NCBI GenBank assembly: GCA_020080175.1
Contig: JAGHQL010000036.1
Span: forward strand, 1-64,000
From: Glutinoglossum americanum
Taxonomy: Eukaryota > Ascomycota > Geoglossomycetes > Geoglossales > Geoglossaceae
DNA length: 64,000 nt
Reading direction: 5' to 3'
Below the pieces are notes generated by a model that was given only the letters and a program-made list of their open reading frames with translations, was not told the origin of the DNA and made no database searches. Both the position numbers and the translations under genes were made by a program. Positions 10,964 to 19,783 of this stretch are shown here, one piece after another (the stretch's first letter is position 1; every line of letters starts with the position of its first letter).

Positions 10964-12519
10964 ATGGCTTCAACCCCTGACCTCAGCCACGCGATCTCCC
11001 TACATCCACATCCTTTCCATTTGCATCCGAATCGATCCGGTAGTTCAACGCCTGGCCGGGAATCTGTAAGCCATCATCCTCTCTCTTTCCAATTACATTC
11101 GCATCGATCAGGAACGTCGACCCCTGCGCATGAAGCTAGTGCCAGCAGACTTGCTACGACAACTGGCTTAGAGCCTATACCGTCACTTTCAGATGATCGC
11201 GATACGATATTACGGCACGCCGCACACTCCCCCTCCCGTGATGATGTGGAAGACCAGCGTCCCCCGCGATATACCCAGGAAAATGATCCATATCAACTCT
11301 CGACTAGGCTGAAGTCGCCCAGCGAGATCAATCTTATCCGAGCTAATACGTCCCGCAAGCGTGATGGATGGGGTCCCCTGGCCACCAAGGATAAGCAGAA
11401 GGCAAAGAAGATACAGGGATTCTATGAGAGCCAGAATGTCAACATTCAGCGCTTGCTGATGTCGGTGGATGAGCATCGCCGGGAAGCAAAGAATGTTCAT
11501 GTTGAGACGCAGCTTCGATACAAGATTGCCGTCAATGGGAGCTTCGTTGCAAACTTGTTGCTGGCTGCTCTTCAAATCTACGGCGCTGCTTCGTCAGGGT
11601 CACTGTCCCTGTTCACAACTATGGCAGATGCGTTGTTCGACCCCATGTCAAACGTCATGCTCATCCTTTCCAATCGCGCAGTCAACCGGGTGGATCCACG
11701 AAAGTACCCTTCCGGGAAAGCCAGGATTGAGACGGCCGGAAACATCGTGTTTTGCTTCCTCATGTGTTCTGTTTCGTTTATCTTGATCGTCTTGTCGGCA
11801 AGAGATCTGGTCGTAGGCTCCTCCAGTGGGACAAACCGTTTCCACCTGCCTTCCGTCATTGCGGTATCGATCGCGTTTTCGACTAAGCTGTGTTTGCTTC
11901 TCTATTGCTGGGCTCTCCGGGACGTTTATTCGCAGGTCCGTATTTTATGGGAAGACCATCGTAATGATCTTTTTATTAACGGCTTTGGTCTACTCACTTC
12001 AGTGGGTGGGAGCAAGCTGAGATGGTGGATCGATCCTATGGGCGCCATTATCCTGTCATGTTTGATTGCGGGTCTTTGGCTCAGAACTGCCTATTCTGAG
12101 TTTCTGCTTTTGATAGGTGTTACCGCAGATACTCAGATGCTTCAGTGGATCACGTATATAGGTAAAATGCCCAAACCCACTCTGAGATCCATCTACTAAC
12201 GCAACTCAAGCAATGACGCACTCCCCGATGATCACACACATAGACACTGTCAGAGCCTACCACAGTGGCCCCCGCATGATCGTAGAGGTAGATGTTGTGA
12301 TGCACGCGGAGGAGACTCTCAGAGCTACTCACGATGTCGCCGAAGATCTCCAGATGAAGCTGGAGAGTTTGCCCGATGTTGAAAGGGCGTATGTCCACGT
12401 TGACTTTGAAACTAGCCATAAACCCGTGAGCTCCGCTCCCATATGCAAACCGAGGGGATTTAGACAGCTAGCTAACCAAACCGGATTTTTAGGAGCATTT
12501 CTTGAAGAAGGAGCTCTGA
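10964..12519 (+). CDS. Cation diffusion facilitator, manganese-type (Mn-CDF), 479 aa
   Basis: Metal/proton antiporter that moves Mn2+ (possibly other divalent metals) out of the cytosol into vacuole, Golgi or outside. Exons 10964..12161, 12211..12425, 12493..12519. About 190 hydrophilic residues rich in His, Ser and Pro precede the membrane domain. Two DxxxD metal-site motifs are visible: DALFD in TM2 (about 221-225) and DHRND in TM5 (about 331-335). DxxxD in place of the HxxxD of zinc CDFs is the mark of the Mn subgroup. The C-terminal cytosolic domain (MTHSPMITHIDTVRAYHSGP) is encoded after the first intron. The last exon is 27 bases and gives EHFLKKEL, the expected family ending. The ATG at 10964 is chosen because the open frame upstream of it has no other ATG. 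Confidence 0.93.
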
Positions 12520-13006
12520 ATAGCTTATTATGTTCTATTGGAGCGAGCTATTCGAAGCTGTGACTCTGATAGATAGGACGATAGTAAAATAATGTAATTG
12601 TATGGGGGAAACTCGAGAAGACAGTTCTCTCGTCTATATTATCTTCCTTTCTGTATTAACTTAGTCTTCCGGGAACGCAATATCTAGTCAACGCAATCGA
12701 GCCAGCCCCCTTCAGGCAGGGAGAGAATTATTACTGGCTCACCTTCACAAGATCACAGAATTCACCATCCCTAACTCTCCCGATCTCTATTCCTAACTTT
12801 CCCGATATCTCTCCATTCACACAGTACGAGAAAAGCCCACCGGCAGCACTTCTGCGCATAAAAAGCCTCTATCTATCCTCCCCTCTACACCTCCCATCGA
12901 CCGCAATCGCAGCAATCGCAGCAATTCCAAAATCCACAAACACGCACGCCCACTCTCCACCAACTCTATCTCGATAAACCCAGAAAAAAGGAGAGACAAT
13001 ATCCAC
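12520..13006. other. Intergenic
   Basis: Spacer between the CDF stop and the first MCRI mini-gene. It has an imperfect direct repeat (CTAACTCTCCCGATCTCT and CTAACTTTCCCGATATCT, about 12771-12812) and a CAGCAATCG-like short repeat near 12905-12925. No gene seen. Confidence 0.4.
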
Positions 13007-13192
13007 ATGTGCCGCATACCCCACTACACATTCACCTGCGGCTGCACTCCAGAACCGATGGGCTACTTCCTGTGCGACATGGCGAAGAAGAGGCCCGAAG
13101 GGTATCAGCTGTGTTTGCCACGGAGAAGACAGGCGGTTTACAAACCAAGTCCGAGAGGGAAATGTGCTTTTTGTTCGGGGGAGGAGGGGTAG
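13007..13192 (+). CDS. Small cysteine-containing protein, MCRI copy 1, 61 aa
   Basis: Single-exon candidate beginning MCRIPHYTFTCGC, with six cysteines in 61 residues (C2, C11, C13, then three more, the last two in KCAFCSG). There is no signal peptide and no membrane segment, and the middle is basic (MAKKRPEGYQ). Function unknown. Support comes from a second copy 560 bases downstream sharing the pattern MCRI-x-x-Y-x-FTC in the same orientation, which is more than chance would give. The G-rich sequence immediately after the stop (13183-13240) is likely 3' UTR. A longer spliced form cannot be excluded. Confidence 0.45.
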   Translation: MCRIPHYTFTCGCTPEPMGYFLCDMAKKRPEGYQLCLPRRRQAVYKPSPRGKCAFCSGEEG

Positions 13193-13564
13193 GAGGAGGA
13201 GGTGAGAGGAGGAGGAGAGGGGTTGGTGGGTGCAGTGGTTAATGTGAATGGAGTTTGGCTGGATATGTGGGTATGCTCTATGCAGGCAGGCTGGCGGGCT
13301 GGTGGGCGGAGGTGGCTGCTATGTAGTTGTTACTTTGGACTCAGATCATAAAAGTGGGGTGGTGGTAGTGATTATTCCCTCACGCATCTATCTCTCTCTA
13401 CCTCTTCTCGCGGGATTTCTTCTAGGTTTGCCATAGGAGTGCACCGTTCTACATGACAATGTAGTATAAAATCCGGATCCGCCATGCGCTTCCCCGTTCC
13501 CGCCTGCCTCCCCAATTACAATAATTCCTTTACTTTGGCCCGCTCCCCTCGCTGGGAGAACCTC
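13193..13564. other. Intergenic between the two MCRI copies
   Basis: Starts with a purine-rich GGAGGAGG tract (13185-13225). The rest is spacer and the presumed promoter of copy 2. No other gene seen. Confidence 0.4.
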
Positions 13565-13696
13565 ATGTGCCGTATTGCTCGTTATGCGTTTACTTGCGAG
13601 CGTCCACCCCGGCCTGAGTGTAGGATAGCAGGGCAATGGCAAGGCGTGCTTTCGTCCGGCGAAGTTTTTACGAGTTTCGTGAAAGCGGTTTGTTGA
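13565..13696 (+). CDS. Small protein, MCRI copy 2, 43 aa (possibly degenerate)
   Basis: Begins MCRIARYAFTCERPPRPEC, matching copy 1 at nine of the first eleven positions or conservatively so, then diverges to end ...FVKAVC. It lacks the C-terminal cysteine pair of copy 1, so it is either a shortened paralogue, a copy that lost its frame, or has an exon I cannot see. Same strand, 370 bases downstream of copy 1: a tandem duplication is the simplest reading. Confidence 0.35.
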   Translation: MCRIARYAFTCERPPRPECRIAGQWQGVLSSGEVFTSFVKAVC

Positions 13697-14197
13697 CATT
13701 CGTTCATTTGTCGGGAATTTTGGCGCCGCCAACCCTGCCTGCCGATATGCAGGATTACATCATCTCATCTCAGAAATCAAGAAACATCCCAAAGGGCTCA
13801 GGATAATAGATTTCAGATGCAACGTCTCCCTTCGGCTGGGAATCCTCCGCGGTGTTCTAGTGGATTGAGCGGATTGCTCCTGGATCGTCTCGTGGGCACT
13901 AATGGGCAAACAATGGCTTTCCTAATTCGGAATCAGGGTGAAGTGTCAGTGGTTGTCAGATCCGATCTAGCTCACTCTGCGTCAACTGCTTTGAACGTCC
14001 TACCGTCATTTTTTGTTCTCCCCTGGCTTCCATAAATTAATGCTTCTTTATCCGCTTTGTGGCTGCTGCTAGCTAGTTCTTTCTGCCGTTGGTGCTCTAT
14101 CGTTCTCTCGCTCAAGATTTACGGCTGCACTGGAGGTTTATTTTAAGAGAGGAAACTTGTTCAGGCTGGCGTCCCCGTTTGTTGCTGGTTGTTCGTA
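13697..14197. promoter_or_regulatory. Upstream region of the F-box gene
   Basis: Spacer with a CT-rich stretch at about 14041-14116 directly before the F-box start, typical of fungal leaders. A 72-codon open frame from 13817 could act as an upstream reading frame or be chance. No other gene seen. Confidence 0.4.
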
Positions 14198-17100
14198 ATG
14201 GGTCCAGGCAGAAGGGATACCATAGGTCCTCCGCATTCTTTGGGGCATTCGGTGTTAGATGGCGTTGAATTCTTGGAGAGCATGACGTCTGACGACTTTG
14301 ACGCACTCATGAGCGACATGGAAGAGCTCAGCGACCACCATATAAGCGGGCTACGGGAGCCCTATGAAAGCGCGAGATGCTCTCTACGGAACGATTCCGC
14401 TAGCGTTACTATGCCGTCAGTAACTAAGCCAAATCTACGGTTAAGGGGCTCCAATTTCATGGAGCATGGATACATAAGTGGGGAGATGAGGGTCGCAATT
14501 GCGAGTTTGCCTGGCGGTCCACTAGGTTGTTCGATTGAGTACGCACAGAGGGAAAACCAGGACGTTGGAATACAGGATAGTGAGGAGCTTTCTAGGAGGG
14601 CGGAGGCGCGGGTATGCTGGCAGGATGATCGACAATTCCCTGGTGAGTCTGGCGGGGCAGTTGATATTACGAGGCAATGACCTAACGCAAAAGTGAGCCA
14701 GTAATTGTGCAAGACCCAAAACATTTGCTATCTATTGGCGGCCAGGGGAGGCCCTGGAGCACGATACCTATTGTGAGAAATAGGTCTACAGTCGCTCGGG
14801 CTGCTGACTCCGCACATCTAAATCCTACCAAAGCCCGGATCTCTAGAGGGCTGGAGGAGTTTCCAAGACAAGATCCTCATTTTCAACCCCAGAATCCTCC
14901 TTCGGCTTCAGAATCTCGGACTTGGTTCAGAGATATAGCTAACCGTTTTTTGCATGGACGGATGTCTCACCAGCACCACAGATTCCATCAACATATCTCG
15001 CCTGCAAATAAGGAAAACATTCCTATTGGCTATCCCCAAGCCGGTAGTTTAGATATGCTCGGACAATCTCCAGAGCCCGGATGGCCAAAGGGGGCGATTC
15101 CACCTGAGGTTTTTGAGAATATCGCCGTATTTCTTCCACGAGACTGCCTCGGGAATATGCGTTTGGTAAACAAGGAGTTTGAATTTAAAATCTCACGCTC
15201 GATCTTTAAGCATGTGGTTGTTCCGTTCACTTCACAGAACTTCAGTGAACAGCGCCACCGGCAAGAGCTCAGTGGACAAGGGGGGGTAGAAGGCCGCACG
15301 CGTTTTACAGGTGTGTCTGGGTCTTGTAACACTCTACGGTTGTGTCAACGTACTAACAGGGATCTATAAAACGAAGGGATGCATGCCTTTCGTGGATTTG
15401 GTCACCACATCCTGAAATTCGGAATGGGCTTTGAGGTTGACGAAGGTACTTTTCCCCCATCCCCACCAGGTACACAACTGTGCTTATGTACATACTTTCA
15501 AAACACTAAACCTGCGAATAGCCACACTTATCAACCCTCCGATCAAGAGCTCCTTGGAGGTCGTAACGACCTTTTGGGGAACCTATAAGTGGCCACACCA
15601 GAATTACAGTCGCTATGAAGACGTCGCTGGACTTGAGAATTTTGCAGACGATCCGCGAAAGATGGGAGCCGCCTTCTCAACCCTCTCACGGGTCATGGAA
15701 CTAGGCCTTTCTCTAGATAACGGACTCGGCTGGCTTAACGGTCCAGACGTGCCTCCTAGGGCAGCGATTTTTAAATCAAAACCGAGGATTTTCGGTCCAT
15801 CTAGCCCCCTTATTGTTGCCTTGAAGAGGGGTCAAATCGAGAGTTGGCGTGCGCTACTACTCGCTGCGCAAATCGCCCCTGCCGATCCGAGACATAACCT
15901 GGTAGCTGGTGGGCTCATTGCTGCAGAGGCAGAGGGCGGGCATTACATTGACGGTGTGGTTTCTCGCGTTTTTGATCAGCTCTATCCAGAACGAGCTACG
16001 GTGATCGAACATGCACTACCCGCCTCGGGGCCTCACCTTTTTCGGGAAACTACACCTATCATGCCCAACTCTTTGACGATGGCCCAGAAGGAGTGGTTGC
16101 TCGAGACCGACTGGGCTCAATGCGCCTTTCTTAACTCATACTGCCTGGCAGTAATCGATAACCATACGAGCTTCCAAAATCTTCACTCATTTAACATTGC
16201 GCGGCTTCCAAGCCACTACTTGTCTCTACTATGCCGCGCAGACTTCTGGAGCTCTATTGGCAACGTTTCAACGCTCGCATTGAATATTATCCCTGAATGG
16301 CGAGAGGTTACGAAGCTACAAATAGAGGATGTGGAGGCAAGCGATGTCCTACCGTCGAAGTCTGCTGGGAGAGTATTTACTTTCTTGCGGGACTGGATTG
16401 GCCCAAACACTTCAATCAAGACCCTAAGCTTTGGCTGGGTCGGTGGCGGAGAACACGCGCCGGGGATCTATGCTCGAAACAAAAACGTGATGGTTGCCCC
16501 CCTACTCATGAGGGCTGACCTTATGCTTAGGCTCATGTGGAGACACATGATTGGCAGTGTATCTCCGCTACTCCTCTTGCCCCACGTTGAGAATTTGACA
16601 TTGTCAAATTGCTGGTTAAGTCCGGCAGCCCTGGCCTCCTTCACTAGTAACATGGAAATGTACAGTCTGAAGACGCTGAGGCTGGACTCTGTCTCTCTCT
16701 CCTCGGGGCCTTTCAAGGACCGCCCGTTGCATCTTCAGCCAATTCCTGGGCGTCGCCCGTCTTGGGCTGAGGGGCCTTTTGGGCCTCATCCACCGGGATC
16801 GGTCGCGATCGATAACACTACCCGGCAGCTGGCGCGAGACCCACCCCCATGGCCGCCAGTACCTGATTTCTACTCAACGGCTGATCGCAAGTGGCTTGAG
16901 GCACCCAGGCCAGGCTCGTGGGTCGATGTGATCGAAGACATATCTCCCGGGATTACGTTAGCGGAGCTTCGCCATCGCTTTGGCCTAACAGACCAGCCTC
17001 CGGCGCCCCGCTCGAGCAGAATCCAGCGCATAGAGTTTGAGTCCTGCGGATACATCCTTCTGCTCGGCTACAGCTTCGACCAACGGGTTCTGAGATGCCC

Positions 17101-17380
17101 GAAACCCTGGCGCCATCTTTCAGAATATCTCTTCTGTCGTAAGAAATTGTTGGGGGAGGTCATGATGTCTACCAACGACAGATATCTCGGGGTCATCACG
17201 CCATATCTCCCGGAGCAGGACCTGCAAAAGCTGCAGGGGGCATGGGGGTTCGAGGAGGGGTGGGTGGACGATTTCGCTGCGGCGGATAATGCTGAGGATG
17301 GGCAGCTGCCGGGCGGGACGGGGAGGTTTAGAGGCGTCATCGATGTGAATGATAAGTATTGGGATATCCCGTTGGCGTAA
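14198..17380 (+). CDS. F-box protein, 1001 aa
   Basis: Putative substrate receptor of an SCF-type ubiquitin ligase. Exons 14198..14642, 14702..15310, 15377..15469, 15522..17380 (1002 codons). The first ~275 residues are low-complexity and Ser/Arg/Pro-rich. An F-box follows at about 279-325 (IPPEVFENIAVFLPRDCLGN, then MRLVNKEF), which would bind Skp1. The long C-terminal region holds a conserved-looking block (GFGHHILKFGMGFEVDE, then TTFWGTYKWP and GLGWLNGPDV) shared by a family of large ascomycete F-box proteins, followed by leucine-rich segments. The target is unknown. The acceptor at 15376 is inferred: the TACTAAC branch at 15350 is too close to the next AG, so splicing to the later AAG keeps frame. 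Codon usage is even along the gene. Confidence 0.85.
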
Positions 17381-18070
17381 CGGGCACGTGGTCGGGGGAG
17401 GGGGAATCAGCCATCATGGGGTGGTCATCATCTGCATTTTGGAATAGAGATCTGGATACTGTTGGCACAGAGCGGGTTTTCCCCCTTTTTTCCTTTCTTC
17501 TTAAAGGTGTTCCCCCCCAAGAGGGATGTTTTTTTGCTCCTAGACATGCGTGGGTGGCGGGATTAGCTATTACGGCTTTTTTTCATTACTTGCGGTACAA
17601 CAGATAAATACATCAAAGGGTGGGTAGGGATCATTATTGGGGGGTTTGTAGGGCGTTCTTATCAAGGACCCCTTTTCTTTCTTTCCTTGGGAAAAAAGGT
17701 GAAATTTGGTGGTTAGACTGCTAGTTCTTCCTCCCACGTACACACACTCTCTCCTCCTCCGCTTGTTTGTCTTATTTAATATACGGGCATACGACCTTCA
17801 CTGTGTCTGGGTCTTACGGTGGTCCTTAAGCGGAACATGGGTTCCCCTCTAGTGTCCCGGCGAGCAAAACGGAGGGTCGTAGTGTGTACATGTGTTAATC
17901 GGATCAAGTAATTAGCTATTCTCTCTCCTCTGTATGCGTACTCAAGAGTGAAAGGGCGGGGAGGGGCTCCCCGTAGCTATGGGACACACCCCACGAGGAA
18001 AACTACAAGCTAGTTAACTATATCGTACACGTAGTTCGAATACACAACCCCCCGGACACACGACAAGTAG
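17381..18070. other. Intergenic between convergent genes
   Basis: Spacer between the F-box gene (+) and the orphan gene (-), with several T-rich runs (17480-17600, 17660-17700) that may serve 3'-end formation. No gene seen. Confidence 0.5.
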
Positions 18071-19591
18071 CTAACCACCACAACCACCATCGAGCAACCC
18101 CCCCGCCGCCTCAGCAAGCACATACAGATCGACGGCTCTCCCCCCAAACCCCTCCAACTCCGCAGCCAAATCCCCAAACCCCTCCCCAACAGTCCGCGCC
18201 CACAGCCTCAAAAACGCCAAATCCCCAGCGACCTTCGCCAGATACCCCGCCGCGCCCGCGGGGTCCCGCTCCAGCCTCCCCCGCGCCTCGCCGCCCCTGC
18301 GCGCGGGGTCCCGCACGTCCTTGGCGGCGACGCGGCCGACGCGGGTGGTCATGGCGGCGAGGGTGCGCAGGCCGACGTCGAGGAGGCTGTCGATGGCGTC
18401 GAGTTGCGAGAGGAAGGGGAGGTGCGCGAGGGCGAGGGCGCGGGTTAGGGAGGTTTGGTGCGGGGCGTAGGCGTGCAGGAGGGGGGGGAGGGGGGCGGGG
18501 TGGAGGGTGAGGTGGAGGAGGTGGCGGTGTTGGGTTTGGAGGAGGCGGTAGAGGGTGGTGATTTCTTGGGCTGGGGCTTCGAGGGTGTTGCGGAGGGCGA
18601 GCGCGATCTCGGAGGTTTGGTCCGCGGCGACTTCCTTCAGGGCCTGTCGCATTAGGCGTCCCTTTTCCGCTGCGATGGCTTGTCTGTCCGTCGCGCTCCC
18701 AGCCTTCCGCATTCGAAGTCTCATCTCGGCTCTTTGTGGAGCTAGAGTCACCTTGTGCATCTTCTTCCATTTGTTTCGCATCTGTTCCCGGAGCCAGGGG
18801 TCTATGAGGCGAGGGTTCGAGAGGATGTATGGTATCCCTCTCAAGGCGACTCCGGTGGAGCCTGTGGTGTTTTGTTGATGAGTTTCGATGTCAGAGAGGA
18901 AGCGGATGTACCAGGATATGTGGTTTGAAGGTTTTCCGTGAGGTTGTCGTTGTGTAATACCGTCAAACGCTTTTCCCTCGGTGTCTCGGGCCGGGAAATC
19001 AACCTCCTGCGATGCCTTGACTTTACCGATTAGCATCCCAAGTGCAGTCTTCGAGGAAGCCCTACTTGCTGTCTCCACGTACTCTGAAGACTTTTCATCC
19101 GCAAAAATCCCCGCTCGCACCCTCCACAAGGGTTCTAGATCCATTCCAACAAACTCTAGGTGACTGTCGATGCGTAGCGGCGGGCTCCCCACGTCCTTGA
19201 ACTCTGGACCGCTGCCCTGAGCACTGTTATGTAGCGACGGTCCTCCCATGTTCACGAACTCCGGGTTACTATCCCTAACACCGGCGTGTGGTGACGGGCC
19301 CCCCACATCCGTGAGTATTTGCCTGCGGTCCGACCCAATAAACTCTGGGTTACTATCCTGAACATCGATGTGCAGCGATGAACCCCCCACCGAACTGACC
19401 ACGCTGGAGTCCCCCATGTCCTTGAACCTTTGCCAGCTTTCAGATTGCCAGTAGCAACCCTGGAATAGCTGGTGATTTATGTCAGACCACTCTTCTATAT
19501 CCGTCGGCACAGACCTCTTTCTTATTTGCAAAGGCCGCGGGACCATCATCTGGTCCATCATCTCTTCTGCCATATCTCTCTCTTGTCCCAT
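18071..19591 (-). CDS. Orphan protein with internal tandem repeats, 506 aa
   Basis: Uninterrupted 506-codon frame with its own ATG; no family recognised. Residues about 65-150 contain four imperfect ~20-28-residue repeats built on the theme VGGPSLHxxxxDSNPEF: VGGSSLHIDVQDSNPEF, VGGPSPHAGVRDSNPEF, MGGPSLHNSAQGSGPEF and a shorter VGSPPLRIDSHLEF. A central basic region (KWKKMHKVTLAPQRAEMRLR) follows, then a helix-rich, Leu/Ala/Arg-rich C-terminal ~180 residues. There is no signal peptide or clear membrane segment. The half encoding the C-terminus (18071-18640) is markedly more GC-rich than its neighbours and has long G runs on the plus strand. A second open frame in that GC-rich part is low-complexity proline/arginine and looks like a shadow. 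Confidence 0.7.
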   Translation of the reverse strand: MGQERDMAEEMMDQMMVPRPLQIRKRSVPTDIEEWSDINHQLFQGCYWQSESWQRFKDMGDSSVVSSVGGSSLHIDVQDSNPEFIGSDRRQILTDVGGPSPHAGVRDSNPEFVNMGGPSLHNSAQGSGPEFKDVGSPPLRIDSHLEFVGMDLEPLWRVRAGIFADEKSSEYVETASRASSKTALGMLIGKVKASQEVDFPARDTEGKAFDGITQRQPHGKPSNHISWYIRFLSDIETHQQNTTGSTGVALRGIPYILSNPRLIDPWLREQMRNKWKKMHKVTLAPQRAEMRLRMRKAGSATDRQAIAAEKGRLMRQALKEVAADQTSEIALALRNTLEAPAQEITTLYRLLQTQHRHLLHLTLHPAPLPPLLHAYAPHQTSLTRALALAHLPFLSQLDAIDSLLDVGLRTLAAMTTRVGRVAAKDVRDPARRGGEARGRLERDPAGAAGYLAKVAGDLAFLRLWARTVGEGFGDLAAELEGFGGRAVDLYVLAEAAGGLLDGGCGG

Positions 19592-19783
19592 GTTCCTTTG
19601 TATTTATGCGGATACCGGACGCAACACCCGGGTATACCGACGGACGTTCCTCCTTTATATAATGTTCATCGTGGAAGGGGCTGACGCGACGGGAAGAGAG
19701 TAGTAGAGTAGTGAATGCCCTGGGAAACGTGGTGAAGATATAATTAAAACGCTATGAAACCTACAACCCGTATGGGGAAGTGG

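Noticed and set aside
18111-18770. 219-codon proline/arginine-rich minus-strand frame
   Set aside because: Overlaps the 506-aa frame in GC-rich sequence; low complexity is what a shifted frame of such DNA gives.
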